64,000 bases of DNA from JAVDCA01 sp963819385 (GCA_963819385.1 CAWFVV010000006.1:124001-188000), one strand, 5' to 3'; positions 25,071 through 34,482 are shown, counted from the first letter of the stretch. The notes: generated by a model from the letters alone, not told the origin. Numbers and translations: made by a program.

Positions 25071-27743
25071 ATGAACATAGTCGTCGTCGAGTCGCCGGCT
25101 AAAGCGAAAACCATCAATAAATACCTCGGCCGGGGCTACGAGGTGCTGGCGTCGTTCGGCCATGTTCGCGACCTGCCCCCGAAGGACGGCTCGGTCGATC
25201 CCGACGACGACTTCAAGATGATCTGGGAGGTCGACGGCAAGGCGCAGAAGCGCCTCGGCGACATCGCCAGGGCCGTCAAGGGCGCCGACAAGCTCATCCT
25301 CGCCACCGACCCGGACCGCGAGGGCGAGGCGATCTCGTGGCATGTGCTGCAGGTGCTCAAGGAGCGCAAGCTCCTGAAGGACGTCGATGTCGAACGGGTG
25401 GTGTTCAACGCCATCACCAAGACGGCCGTCACCGAAGCGATGAAGAACCCGCGCAAGATCGACCAGGCGCTGGTCGACGCCTACTTGGCGCGCCGCGCCC
25501 TCGATTACCTCGTCGGCTTCAATCTCTCGCCGGTGCTCTGGCGCAAGCTGCCGGGCTCGCGCTCGGCCGGCCGGGTGCAGTCGGTGGCGCTGCGCCTCGT
25601 CTGCGACCGCGAGTTGGAGATCGAGAAGTTCGTCCCGCGCGAATATTGGTCGCTGGTCGCGACCCTTGCGACCCCGCGCCGCGAGACCTTCGAGGCCCGC
25701 CTCGTCGGCGCCGACGGGCAGAAAATCCAGCGGCTCGATGTCGGTTCCGGCCGCGAGGCCGAGGACTTCAAGCAGGCGCTCGAGACGTCCGCCTTCACGG
25801 TCGCGCTCGTCGAGGCCAAGCCCGCCAAGCGCAACCCCTACCCGCCCTTCACCACCTCGACCCTGCAGCAGGAGGCGAGCCGCAAGCTCGGCTTCGCGCC
25901 GGCCCACACGATGCGGGTCGCCCAGCGCCTCTATGAAGGCACCGACATCGACGGCGAGACCGTCGGTCTCATTACTTATATGCGTACCGACGGCGTCGAC
26001 ATGGACGAAGGCGCGGTGCGCTCGATCCGTGACGTCATCGGCGCCGAGTACGGCGCCCGCTACGTGCCGGAGGGGCCGCGCCGCTACCAGACCAAGGCGA
26101 AGAACGCGCAGGAGGCGCACGAGGCGATCCGCCCGACCGACGTGTCGCGCCGCCCGAAGGACGTCGCCAAGTTCGTCGAGCCCGACCAGGCGAAGCTCTA
26201 CGAGCTGATCTGGATCCGCACCGTCGCGTGCCAGATGGAATCCGCCGAGCTCGAACGCACCACCGTCGACATCACCGCCAAGGTCGGCGCCCGCACCCTC
26301 GACCTGCGCGCCAACGGCACCGTGATCAAGTTCGACGGCTTCCTCGTCGTCTACCAGGAAGGCCGCGACGACGAGCCCGAGGACGACGAGTTCCGCCGCT
26401 TGCCCGAGATGAACCAGGGCGAGCGCCTGGAGAAGCGCAAGATCGACTCGACCCAGCACTTCACCGAGCCGCCGCCGCGCTACTCGGAAGCCTCGCTGGT
26501 CAAGCGCATGGAAGAGCTCGGCATCGGCCGGCCCTCGACCTATGCGTCGATCCTGCAGGTGCTCAAAGACCGCAAATACGTCCGCCTCGACAAGCGCCGG
26601 CTCTATCCCGAGGACCGCGGCCGCATCGTCGTGGCGTTCCTGGAGAACTTCTTCCAGCGCTACGTCGAGTACGATTTCACCGCCGGGCTGGAGGACCAGC
26701 TCGACCGCGTCTCCAACAGCGAGATGGCATGGCGCGATCTCCTGCGCGACTTCTGGCGCGATTTCACCGCGGCGATCGGCGAGATCAAGGATCTCAAGAT
26801 CAGCCAGGTCATCGACGCGATGAACGAAGTGCTCGGCGCGCACATCTTTCCGCCGCGCGCCGATGGCGGCGACCCGCGTCAGTGCACGGTGTGCGGCACC
26901 GGCCAGCTCTCGCTCAAGCTCGGACGGTTCGGCGCCTTCGTCGGCTGCTCGAACTATCCGGAGTGCCGCAATACGCGCCCGCTGACGGCGGCCGCCGAAG
27001 GCGCCATGGAGCCGTCGAAGAAACTCGGCGACGATCCGCAGACCGGTCTTGAGGTCACGCTGCGCTCCGGCCGCTTCGGCCCGTATGTCCAGCTCGGCGA
27101 AGGCAAGGACGGCGAGAAGCCCAAGCGCGCCGGCCTGCCCAAAGGCACCGAGGCGGCGGCGGTTGATTTCGATTTCGCGCTCAAGCTCCTGTCGCTGCCG
27201 CGCGAGATCGGCAAGCACCCGGAAGACGGCCAGCCGATCGTTGCCGGCATCGGCCGCTTCGGCCCCTACGTGCTGCACAACAAGACCTACGCCAACCTCG
27301 AGAATGTCGAAGAGGTGTTTACGGTCGGCCTCAACCGCGCCGTCACGCTGATCGCCGAGAAGATCGCCAAGGGCCCGCGCAAGGGCCGCTTCGGCCAGGA
27401 CCCCGGCCGGCCCCTCGGCGACCATCCGGCGGGCGGCCCGATCGTGGTCAAGAACGGCCGCTACGGCCCCTACGTGAGCCACGCGGGCGTCAACGCGACC
27501 CTTCCCAAGGACGTGACGCCCGAGCAGGTGACGCTGGCGCAAGCCATCGAGCTGATCGATGCTCGCGCCGGCACCGGCGGCGGCAAACGCAAAGCCGCCA
27601 AAGCCGCGGCCGGCGCCTCGACCGGCGATGCGCCCCGCGCGCGCCGCGCCAAGCCGGCGCGGCCGCCCGCGCCGGCCACCGCCAAGCAACCCAAGACTGA
27701 GACCAAGACTATTGCTGCAAAGAAGAAGAAGGCCGCCAAATAG
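25071..27743 (+). CDS. topA: DNA topoisomerase I
   Basis: An 890-residue type IA topoisomerase that relaxes negative supercoils. The TOPRIM part has VVESPAKAKTINKYLG and the metal motif DPDREGEAISWH; the active-site Tyr is in LITYMRTDGVDM. A zinc-ribbon-like CTVCGTG...CSNYPEC follows near residues 605-625, then three repeated C-terminal modules with GRFGPYV (two) and GRYGPYV, and a Lys/Ala-rich tail ending AAKKKKAAK. The basic tail is common in alphaproteobacterial TopA. Confidence 0.97.
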   Translation: MNIVVVESPAKAKTINKYLGRGYEVLASFGHVRDLPPKDGSVDPDDDFKMIWEVDGKAQKRLGDIARAVKGADKLILATDPDREGEAISWHVLQVLKERKLLKDVDVERVVFNAITKTAVTEAMKNPRKIDQALVDAYLARRALDYLVGFNLSPVLWRKLPGSRSAGRVQSVALRLVCDRELEIEKFVPREYWSLVATLATPRRETFEARLVGADGQKIQRLDVGSGREAEDFKQALETSAFTVALVEAKPAKRNPYPPFTTSTLQQEASRKLGFAPAHTMRVAQRLYEGTDIDGETVGLITYMRTDGVDMDEGAVRSIRDVIGAEYGARYVPEGPRRYQTKAKNAQEAHEAIRPTDVSRRPKDVAKFVEPDQAKLYELIWIRTVACQMESAELERTTVDITAKVGARTLDLRANGTVIKFDGFLVVYQEGRDDEPEDDEFRRLPEMNQGERLEKRKIDSTQHFTEPPPRYSEASLVKRMEELGIGRPSTYASILQVLKDRKYVRLDKRRLYPEDRGRIVVAFLENFFQRYVEYDFTAGLEDQLDRVSNSEMAWRDLLRDFWRDFTAAIGEIKDLKISQVIDAMNEVLGAHIFPPRADGGDPRQCTVCGTGQLSLKLGRFGAFVGCSNYPECRNTRPLTAAAEGAMEPSKKLGDDPQTGLEVTLRSGRFGPYVQLGEGKDGEKPKRAGLPKGTEAAAVDFDFALKLLSLPREIGKHPEDGQPIVAGIGRFGPYVLHNKTYANLENVEEVFTVGLNRAVTLIAEKIAKGPRKGRFGQDPGRPLGDHPAGGPIVVKNGRYGPYVSHAGVNATLPKDVTPEQVTLAQAIELIDARAGTGGGKRKAAKAAAGASTGDAPRARRAKPARPPAPATAKQPKTETKTIAAKKKKAAK

Positions 27744-27758
27744 CGATTATGTTCTGGT

Positions 27759-27804
27759 CGCATTTTCGACGGCGAACCGGCTACCACTTCGCCTGAAAAT
27801 GCTC
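27759..27804. repeat. Palindromic repeat family B, copy 2 (degenerate)
   Basis: The complementary strand reads GAGCATTTTCAGGCGAAGTG then GTAGCCGGTTCGCC and a terminal GAAAATGC, so the AGTGG.(T)ACCGG core of family B is recognisable with diverged arms. It lies in the topA-rnr gap. Confidence 0.7.
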
Positions 27805-27848
27805 CTGGCAATCCGGCCAGGCGCTTCCCATATTGCACTCAGCGCCTG

Positions 27849-30128
27849 ATGGACAAATTCTTGGCCGCTCAACACCGCCCGCAACGCGGGTTTCCGTCGA
27901 AGGACGATCTCCTCGCCTTCGTCACCACTCAATCCGGCAAGGTCGGCACGCGCGAGATCGCGCGCGCCTTCGGGCTCAAGAACGCCGACCGCGCCCTACT
28001 CAAGACAATGCTACGTGAACTGACCGACGACGGCCGCCTCGAGCGCCGTCGCAAGAAACTACACCATGCCGGCACCCTGCCCGCCGTGGTGCTCGCCGAC
28101 ATCACCGGCCGCGACGCCGATGGCGAACTGATCGCGACCCCGACCGAATGGGATACGGAGGAGCACGGCGAAGCGCCGAAGATCCGCATCCATGTCCCGC
28201 GCAAGGCCAAGCCCGGCGAGATCGCCGGCGTCGGCGACCGCGCGCTGATCAAGACCGAGGAAACCGACGACGAGGACGACGCGATCCGCTACCGCGGCCG
28301 CGTCGTCAAGCTGGTCGACCGCGCCAAGCAGCGCGTGCTCGGCATCTTCCGCGCCGTCGCGGGCGGCGGGAGACTCGTGCCGATCGACAAGAAGAACGCC
28401 AACCGCGAGCTCACGATCGCGCCGCATCACACCGGCGGCGCGCAGGACGGCGATCTCGTCGCCGTCGAGCTGCAAAAGGCCGGCCGCTTCGGCCTTCCGG
28501 TCGCCCACGTCAAGGAACGCCTCGGCTCACTCGCGAGCGAGAAGGCCGTGAGCCTGATCGCGATCCACGCCCACGGCATCCCGCAGACCTTCGGCAAGGA
28601 CGCCCTCGCCGAGGCCGAGCGCGCCCGGCCCGCGACGCTCGACGGCCGCGAGGACTGGCGCGAGGTGCCGCTCGTCACCATCGATCCGGCCGACGCCAAG
28701 GACCACGACGACGCCGTGTTCGCCCGCGTCGACACCGACGTCACCAATCCGGGCGGCTTCATCGTGGATGTCGCGATCGCCGACGTCGCCCACTACGTGC
28801 GGCCCGGATCGGCGCTCGACCGCGAGGCGCTCGACCGCGGCAACTCCACCTATTTCCCGGACCGCGTCGTGCCGATGCTGCCCGAGCGGATATCGAACGA
28901 TCTGTGCTCGCTGCGGCCGGCTGAGGACCGCGCCGCGCTCGCGGTGCGCATGGTGATCGGCGCCGACGGGCGCAAACGCTCGCATACCTTCCACCGCGTG
29001 CTGATGCGCTCGTTCGCGCGCCTGCACTACGCGCAGGCGCAGGCCGCGATCGACGGCCATGCCGACGGCACGACCGAGCCGCTGCTGCCGCTGGTGCTGC
29101 GCCCGCTCTATGCGGCTTACGACGCTCTCAAGCGCGCCCGGGAGGAGCGCAGCCCGCTCGATCTCGAGCTGCCGGAGCGCAAGATCCTGCTCAAGCCCGA
29201 CGGCACCATCGACCGGGTGGTGACGCCGCCGCGCCTCGACGCCCACCGGCTGATCGAGGAGTTCATGATCCTCGCCAATGTGGCGGCGGCCGAGACGCTC
29301 GAACGCGCGCACACGCCGCTGGTCTATCGCGTGCATGACGAGCCCTCGGTCGAGAAGCTCCACGGGTTGCGCGAGTTCCTTGCCACCCTCGACATCTCGC
29401 TCCCCAAGGCCGGCGCGCTGCGGCCCGAGCAGTTCAATCGCATCCTCGATCGCGTGAAGGGCGGCGACAACGAGACCCTGGTCAACGAGGTCGTGCTGCG
29501 CAGCCAGTCGCAGGCCGAATACGCGGCCGAGAACTACGGCCACTTCGGCCTCAACCTGCGCCGCTACGCCCATTTCACGTCACCGATCCGCCGCTACGCC
29601 GACCTGATCGTCCACCGCGCGCTCATCCGCGCGCTCAAGCTCGGCGACGATGGCCTGCCGACGGATGCCGACACGGCGGCGCTCGCCGAGATCGGTGCCC
29701 GCATCTCGGCGAGCGAGCGCCGCTCGATGGCGGCCGAGCGCGAGACCGCCGACCGGCTGATCGCCCATTTCCTTGCCGATCGCATCGGCGCGACCTTCGA
29801 GGGCCGCATCAGCGGCGCGACCCGCGCCGGCCTCTTCGTCAAGCTCGACGAGACCGGCGCCGACGGCTTCATTCCGGCGCGCTTCATCGGCGACGACTAT
29901 TTCCGCTTCCACGAGGACAAGCGCGCGCTGATCGGCGATCGCACCGGCGAGACCCACCGGCTCGGCGATCGGGTTTCGGTGCGGCTCGCCGAGGCGGCGC
30001 CGGTCGCAGGGGCACTGCGCTTCGAGCTTCTGTCGGGGGGCGGCCGCACAGCGACCGCCCCCCGACACCGCGGCGCGGACCGGCCGTTTCGCGGTGCGCG
30101 CGAGAGGCGTACAAGACGGCGGTCATGA
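27849..30128 (+). CDS. rnr: Ribonuclease R
   Basis: A 759-residue 3'-5' exoribonuclease that degrades structured RNA. The N-terminal winged helix (REIARAFGLKNADRALLKTM), a cold-shock-like domain, the RNB catalytic core with IDPADAKDHDDAVFA (metal-binding Asp cluster) and a C-terminal S1 domain (GATFEGRISGATRAGLFVKL) are in order. The basic tail is short. It overlaps the DUF983 gene by 4 bp (ATGA), so the next genes are translationally coupled. Confidence 0.96.
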   Translation: MDKFLAAQHRPQRGFPSKDDLLAFVTTQSGKVGTREIARAFGLKNADRALLKTMLRELTDDGRLERRRKKLHHAGTLPAVVLADITGRDADGELIATPTEWDTEEHGEAPKIRIHVPRKAKPGEIAGVGDRALIKTEETDDEDDAIRYRGRVVKLVDRAKQRVLGIFRAVAGGGRLVPIDKKNANRELTIAPHHTGGAQDGDLVAVELQKAGRFGLPVAHVKERLGSLASEKAVSLIAIHAHGIPQTFGKDALAEAERARPATLDGREDWREVPLVTIDPADAKDHDDAVFARVDTDVTNPGGFIVDVAIADVAHYVRPGSALDREALDRGNSTYFPDRVVPMLPERISNDLCSLRPAEDRAALAVRMVIGADGRKRSHTFHRVLMRSFARLHYAQAQAAIDGHADGTTEPLLPLVLRPLYAAYDALKRAREERSPLDLELPERKILLKPDGTIDRVVTPPRLDAHRLIEEFMILANVAAAETLERAHTPLVYRVHDEPSVEKLHGLREFLATLDISLPKAGALRPEQFNRILDRVKGGDNETLVNEVVLRSQSQAEYAAENYGHFGLNLRRYAHFTSPIRRYADLIVHRALIRALKLGDDGLPTDADTAALAEIGARISASERRSMAAERETADRLIAHFLADRIGATFEGRISGATRAGLFVKLDETGADGFIPARFIGDDYFRFHEDKRALIGDRTGETHRLGDRVSVRLAEAAPVAGALRFELLSGGGRTATAPRHRGADRPFRGARERRTRRRS

Positions 30129-30565
30129 ACGCCCCGCTTGTCTTCACCGGCCGCCCCGAACGCTCGCTCACGCAGGCGATGGGGCGCGGCTGGCGCTGCC
30201 GCTGCCCGAACTGCGGCAAGGGACGGCTCTTTCGCGCCTTCCTGAAGGTGGTCGACCGCTGCGAGGTGTGTGGCGAGGAACTCTTCCACCAGCGCGCCGA
30301 CGATGCGCCGCCCTACTTCGTCATCCTCATCACGGGCCACCTCGTCGTTCCACTCGCCCTCGTGGTGGAGACCGAGTACGCGCCGCCCTACTGGGTCCAT
30401 GCGGTCCTGTGGGCGCCGTTGGCGATCGCGCTCACGCTGGGCCTGTTGCAACCCGTCAAGGGCGCGATCATCGGCTGGCAATGGGCGAACCGCATGCACG
30501 GCTTCGACCCCGACCAGCCCGACGACGGCGTCCCTCCCGACCGCGCCGAGGAAGCCAAGCCATGA
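30125..30565 (+). CDS. DUF983 family membrane protein
   Basis: A 146-residue protein. It has a zinc-knuckle pair (CRCPNCGKGRLF and DRCEVCGEELF), then two transmembrane helices (PYFVILITGHLVVPLALVVE and HAVLWAPLAIALTLGLLQPV), the exact layout of DUF983. The family is of unknown function; it is near cytochrome oxidase genes in some genomes but here in the rnr cluster. Start overlaps rnr, stop overlaps NUDIX start; likely co-translated. Confidence 0.9.
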   Translation: MNAPLVFTGRPERSLTQAMGRGWRCRCPNCGKGRLFRAFLKVVDRCEVCGEELFHQRADDAPPYFVILITGHLVVPLALVVETEYAPPYWVHAVLWAPLAIALTLGLLQPVKGAIIGWQWANRMHGFDPDQPDDGVPPDRAEEAKP

Positions 30566-31305
30566 ACGACGCCGCCGCGCGGCTGCTCGAGCGCCTGCGC
30601 GAGACCGATCATCAGGGCAGCCATCCGACCGTGCGGCCGCGCGACGCCGCGACCATGATCATCATCGATCGCAGCGCGCCCTCGCCGCAGGTCCTGCTCG
30701 GGCGCCGCCACGACGGCCACAAGTTCATGCCCGGCAAGTTCGTCTTTCCGGGCGGCCGGGTCGAGCCGCTCGACGGCCGCATGCCGTCCGCGACCCTGCT
30801 CGAGCCGCGCGTCGCGGCGCGCCTCATGCAGGCGATGCAGCGGCCGAGCGTCGTGCGCGCCCGCGCCCTTGCGCTCGCCGCCATCCGCGAGACCTTCGAG
30901 GAGACCGGCATCCTGCTCGGCACGAAGAGCCGCGAACCGGTCCGCTCGCCCGGCGGCGCCTGGGACGCCTACGTGGCGGCCGGGGTCGTGCCCGACCTCG
31001 CGGCCGTGCATTTCGTCGCCCGCGCCATCACGCCCCCCGGCCGCACCAAGCGCTTCGACACGCGCTTTTTTGCCATCGACGCCGGTGAGATCGCGGCGCG
31101 CCAGGACGGCGTCGTCGGTCCCGACACCGAGCTCACCGAGCTGGTCTGGCTGCCGATCAGCGAGGCGTCGCGCCTCGACATGCCGACGATCACGACCGCG
31201 GTCCTGGAGGAGCTCACCGCCCGCATCGCGGCCGGCTTCGCGCACGACCTGCCGGTGCCGTATTATCGGATGGTGAATCGACGGCGTGCGCGCGATTTGT
31301 TGTAG
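30562..31305 (+). CDS. NUDIX hydrolase (NUDT19-like, degenerate box start)
   Basis: A 247-residue hydrolase. The Nudix box core RETFEETGILLG is present, but the leading G and the first E of GX5EX7REUXEEXGU are replaced, with the earlier block KFVFPGGRVEPLDGR separated by an insertion, as in COG0494/NUDT7-19-type proteins. It may cleave a CoA or nucleotide diphosphate. The ATG at 30562 overlaps the DUF983 stop (ATGA), so this is the third coupled gene of rnr-DUF983-NUDIX. Confidence 0.88.
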   Translation: MNDAAARLLERLRETDHQGSHPTVRPRDAATMIIIDRSAPSPQVLLGRRHDGHKFMPGKFVFPGGRVEPLDGRMPSATLLEPRVAARLMQAMQRPSVVRARALALAAIRETFEETGILLGTKSREPVRSPGGAWDAYVAAGVVPDLAAVHFVARAITPPGRTKRFDTRFFAIDAGEIAARQDGVVGPDTELTELVWLPISEASRLDMPTITTAVLEELTARIAAGFAHDLPVPYYRMVNRRRARDLL

Positions 31306-31355
31306 CTGGGGACGGCCTCTCCGGCGGCTCGTGCCTCGTTAAACCGCGTGGGGCG

Positions 31356-31751
31356 ATGACCGGGACGCAGTTGTTCAACGAAATTATGGCCGTCTGCGGC
31401 CTGCTATCGGCTGCGGGCTTGGTCATTGCAGGCCTCTATTGTCTTTTGAATCGCGCATTCCTCGTGCGCCACCAAAGGGAGGGGCGGATCGTCGCAACGA
31501 GATTCGAGCCGGTCCACCGTGAAATGCGCCCCGTGATGGTTGGGAACGCGGTTATTCCTCAGAGCATGCAGGTGCCCAATCGATGGCACATATGCGTTGA
31601 GGTCCCCGAGGGAGAGGGTTGGACGACCGTCCGCAGCTTTGAGGACTGGATGGAACCGGGCAATCGGGTGGTTGCGAAATATAACGTCGGACGGATCGAT
31701 GGCCGCGTCCGCCTGCACGCGATCGAGGCGATTGATTTGGCCTCCCCGTGA
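31356..31751 (+). CDS. Single-pass membrane protein of unknown family
   Basis: A 131-residue protein. One helix covers residues about 7-28 (EIMAVCGLLSAAGLVIAGLY), then a soluble beta-rich domain (GRIVATRFEPVHREMRPV, NRWHICVEVPEGEGWTTV, RVRLHAIEAIDL). The ordered soluble part suggests a small domain facing either side; Arg-rich residues after the helix (NRAFLVRHQREGR) suggest it faces the cytoplasm. It lies between NUDIX and rpmG on the same strand. No known function. Confidence 0.7.
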   Translation: MTGTQLFNEIMAVCGLLSAAGLVIAGLYCLLNRAFLVRHQREGRIVATRFEPVHREMRPVMVGNAVIPQSMQVPNRWHICVEVPEGEGWTTVRSFEDWMEPGNRVVAKYNVGRIDGRVRLHAIEAIDLASP

Positions 31752-31842
31752 GACCCGCGCCCCGCTTCCTTGACTTTTCCCGCCCTGCGGCTACTTTCCG
31801 GCCAAATCTGCGGCCGGTGGCCGCTCAATTCGAGGTGCATCC

Positions 31843-32010
31843 ATGGCCAAGGCCGCGACCATCAAGGTCAAGCTCGTATCGAGCGCCGACACCGGCTTCT
31901 ATTACGTCGCCAAGAAGAACTCGCGCACGAAGACCGACAAGCTGGTCATGAAGAAGTACGATCCGGTCGCGAGGAAGCACGTCGAGTTCCGCGAGGGCAA
32001 GATCAAGTAA
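31843..32010 (+). CDS. rpmG: 50S ribosomal protein L33
   Basis: A 55-residue protein too short for usual cut-offs. It begins MAKAATIKVKLVSSADTG and ends with DPVARKHVEFREGKIK, the non-zinc (C-) form of bL33 with KKNSRTKTDKLVMKKYDP. GAGGTG lies just upstream of the ATG. A rho-independent terminator follows at 32039. It is the last gene of the ruvX-to-rpmG run on this strand. Confidence 0.96.
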   Translation: MAKAATIKVKLVSSADTGFYYVAKKNSRTKTDKLVMKKYDPVARKHVEFREGKIK

Positions 32011-32038
32011 CGATCGAGCCATCGCATCAGCGAGTCCG

Positions 32039-32064
32039 AAGGGCGCCGTTGCGGCGCCCTTTGT
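32039..32064 (+). terminator. Intrinsic terminator after rpmG
   Basis: AAGGGCGCC (32039-32047) pairs with GGCGCCCTT (32053-32061) around GTTGC, followed by TGTATTT. It lies 28 bp after the rpmG stop. Confidence 0.85.
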
Positions 32065-32403
32065 ATTTCCGGGACGCCGATGCCGGCTCGCGCGCGACCC
32101 GAAGATCGCGGCGCAAACGCTTGAGGTGATGCGGAAAGGTGGCCGGCCGGAAGCGGTGGTATGAGGAGGCCACTCTCACCGCTCCCGGACCGGCCGAACC
32201 CCACGGACCCAGGAGATGCGGCGGACCTGAGCACTCCGCAGGGTTTGGGAATATCGGCAGCCCGCGGCAGCCTGCCGGCTTCTGTCTCGGCTTGCCGCAA
32301 GGGCTTTGGTCGCCGCCGCGATCCCGGAAGCTAAACGAAGCGGGGCTGGAATCAACCGGCCAAGCCGTTGATCCGCACGGGTTTTCCCGATCAACCTAAC
32401 TCG
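32065..32403. other. Non-coding stretch between rpmG and the pleD tail
   Basis: About 340 bp with short ORFs on both strands (for example an 86-codon plus-strand frame at 32139-32399) that are Pro/Gly-rich with no domain, no ribosome-binding site and no coding-like pattern. I see no RNA gene. It probably is degraded or spacer DNA. Confidence 0.4.
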
Positions 32404-32590
32404 TTATGGTTGACGCGGGTAGGTGACCGTCTCGCCCTGCTGATCGGATTGCGAGATGCACCCTCCGGCGATGCAAAGACGCACCTTGCCGGTCCACGGA
32501 TCCTTGGTGAGGACGACCCGGTCTTTGAGGATCGACGTCTTGGCGTCAATCCACGCAAGCCACTCGGCTGGCCGCCCTGGACGCGTTCAC
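32404..32590 (-). pseudogene. Possible small frameshifted gene coupled to pleD
   Basis: The pleD frame stays open for 60 codons after its stop and reads like protein (EWLAWIDAKTSILKDRVVL, then TKDPWTGKVRLCIAGGC) with GC-rich third positions, but it has no start. A GTG at 32590 overlaps the pleD TGA as GTGA and opens MNASRAAS..., dying after 14 codons. Deleting one base near 32563-32570 would join it to the open frame, giving a 61-residue protein. No family recognised. This is inference from frame logic. Confidence 0.4.
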
Positions 32591-33960
32591 GCCGCGTCCG
32601 CGACCACGCGGTTGCGCCCGTCGCGCTTCGCCCGGTAGAGCGCCAGGTCGGCGCGCTTGAGCACGCTGGCGGCGCCGTCGTCGGCACCGGTGAGCGCCGC
32701 AAGCCCGATCGAGATCGTGACCTCGACCTTGCGCTCGCCGCGCGCGATCGGGAACGGATCGGCCGCGATGCGCCGGCGCAGGCGCTCGGCGACCATCGTC
32801 GCGACCGCCATGTCGGTGTCGGGCATCACCACGACGAACTCCTCGCCGCCGAGCCGGCACGCGAGGTCGATGCCGCGGATCGACTTCTTCAGCCGCACCG
32901 CGAACTCGCGCAGTACGTCATCGCCCGCGTCGTGGCCGTGCGTGTCGTTCACTGCCTTGAAGAAGTCGATGTCGAGGACGAGCACCGTGAGCGGCTTGCC
33001 GCGCGCATGTGCCTGCTCGACCAGCGTCGCCAGATGGCTCTCCATGTAGCGGCGGTTGTGCAGGCCCGTGAGTGCGTCGGTGATCGCCGCCTCGATCGAC
33101 ATCTGCACGTTGTCGCGCAGCCGCTCGGTGTAGCGCTTCTTGCGGACCTGCGTGCGCACCCGCGCTAAGAGCTCGTTGCGGTCGATCGGACGCATCAGGT
33201 AGTCGTTGATGCCGATCTCGAGGCCGCGCATCAGTCGCGCGCTGTCCTCGGCCTCGGCGACGGCCAGGATCGGCGTGGTACGGGTGCGCTCGAGCGAGCG
33301 CACCTGGCTGCACAGCCGCAGCCCGTCGAAATTCTCCAGTCCGAGCGAGACCACGACGAGGTCGTGCCCGCCGTCGGCGACGCGAAACAGCGCCTCGGCC
33401 GGATCTGGCTCGACCTCGACCTCGTGCTCTTTCGCGAGCATCCCGTGCAGGCGTTCGTACGAGGCCTTGCGGTCGTCGACCACCAGCACACGGCCGCCCT
33501 TGCCGGTGTCGGCGATCGCCTCGCGCGCCGGATTCTCGATGCCGATCTCCTTCGACGTGACGGCGCGCATGCGCAGCTCGTCGGTCATCATCTTGAGCCG
33601 CACCAGCGAGCGCACGCGCGCGATGAGCGCCACGTCCGACACCGGCTTGGTGAGGAAATCGTCGGCCCCGGCCTCCAGCCCCTTGATGCGATCGGACGCC
33701 TGGTCGAGCGCCGTCACCATGACGACCGGCAGGTGGTGGGTCGCCGGATTGGCCTTGAGGCGACGACAGACCTCGAAGCCGTCCATGTCGGGCATCATCA
33801 CGTCGAGCAGCACGATGTCGCACTGCGCGCGCTCGCAGGTCGCCAGCGCTTCCCGGCCGGACAGCGCCGTGATGACGTCGAAATATTCAGCCGACAGCCG
33901 CGCTTCCATCAGCCTGACGTTCGCCGGCACGTCGTCGACCACCAGGATGCGCGCAGTCAT
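32587..33960 (-). CDS. pleD: Diguanylate cyclase response regulator PleD
   Basis: A 457-residue REC-REC-GGDEF protein. REC1 has the phospho-Asp in IVLLDVMMPDMDGFEVCRR and the Lys in DFLTKPVSDVAL; REC2 (around residues 153-270) is degenerate and serves dimerisation in known PleD. The GGDEF domain has active site LGGEEFVVVM and, five residues before, the product-inhibition I-site RGID. It makes cyclic di-GMP at the cell pole and drives the motile-to-sessile transition. It lies 12 bp downstream of divK in one transcript, the Caulobacter/rhizobial order. Confidence 0.96.
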   Translation of the reverse strand: MTARILVVDDVPANVRLMEARLSAEYFDVITALSGREALATCERAQCDIVLLDVMMPDMDGFEVCRRLKANPATHHLPVVMVTALDQASDRIKGLEAGADDFLTKPVSDVALIARVRSLVRLKMMTDELRMRAVTSKEIGIENPAREAIADTGKGGRVLVVDDRKASYERLHGMLAKEHEVEVEPDPAEALFRVADGGHDLVVVSLGLENFDGLRLCSQVRSLERTRTTPILAVAEAEDSARLMRGLEIGINDYLMRPIDRNELLARVRTQVRKKRYTERLRDNVQMSIEAAITDALTGLHNRRYMESHLATLVEQAHARGKPLTVLVLDIDFFKAVNDTHGHDAGDDVLREFAVRLKKSIRGIDLACRLGGEEFVVVMPDTDMAVATMVAERLRRRIAADPFPIARGERKVEVTISIGLAALTGADDGAASVLKRADLALYRAKRDGRNRVVADAA

Positions 33961-33972
33961 CGAGCGGTCCCT

Positions 33973-34344
33973 TCAAGCATTTCCGAGAAAATTGCGGATC
34001 GTCTCGATGAACTTGCCCACCGAGATCGGCTTCGACAGATAGGCCTCGCAGCCGCCTTCGCGGATGCGTTCCTCGTCGCCCTTCATCGCGAAGGCGGTGA
34101 CGGCGACGACGGGTATCGTCTTGAGGTCGGGATCGTCCTTGAGCCACTTGGTGACTTCGAGGCCGGACACTTCCGGCAGCTGGATGTCCATCAGGATCAG
34201 ATCCGGATGGTGCTTGCGGGCGAGATCGAGCGCCTCGATGCCGTTGCGGGTACCGACCGTGCCGTAGCCATGCGCTTCCAAAAGATCGTGGAAGAGCTTC
34301 ATGTTAAGCTCATTGTCTTCCACAATGAGGACGGTCTTGGCCAT
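33973..34344 (-). CDS. divK: Single-domain response regulator DivK
   Basis: A 123-residue stand-alone receiver. It begins MAKTVLIVEDNELNMKLFHD (acidic pair), has the phospho-acceptor Asp in LILMDIQLPEVSGLEVT, the Thr in PVVAVTAFAMKGDEERI and the Lys in AYLSKPISVGKF. DivK is the essential polar cell-cycle regulator phosphorylated by DivJ and dephosphorylated by PleC. It is co-transcribed with pleD, 12 bp downstream. Its promoter lies in the divergent gap with DUF3572. Confidence 0.96.
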   Translation of the reverse strand: MAKTVLIVEDNELNMKLFHDLLEAHGYGTVGTRNGIEALDLARKHHPDLILMDIQLPEVSGLEVTKWLKDDPDLKTIPVVAVTAFAMKGDEERIREGGCEAYLSKPISVGKFIETIRNFLGNA

Positions 34345-34482
34345 CCCTACACGTCCCCTTGCGGCCGACGGCCGTCCCCCTTGCAGGTGGCCAGGCCCGT
34401 CGCGCCAATGACCGCACGCGGACGTCCATGTCCAGGGCGGAACCGTAGTGTGGATTCCTTTCGGAAAGGCAAATAGTAAATC

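Noticed and set aside
24960..27689. 909-residue open frame on the minus strand
   Set aside because: It is antisense to topA, which has all catalytic motifs; composition is typical of a shadow frame.
28527..29573. 348-residue minus-strand frame
   Set aside because: Antisense to rnr; no family pattern.
32139..32399. 86-codon plus-strand frame after rpmG
   Set aside because: Pro/Gly-rich, no ribosome-binding site, no coding-like pattern.
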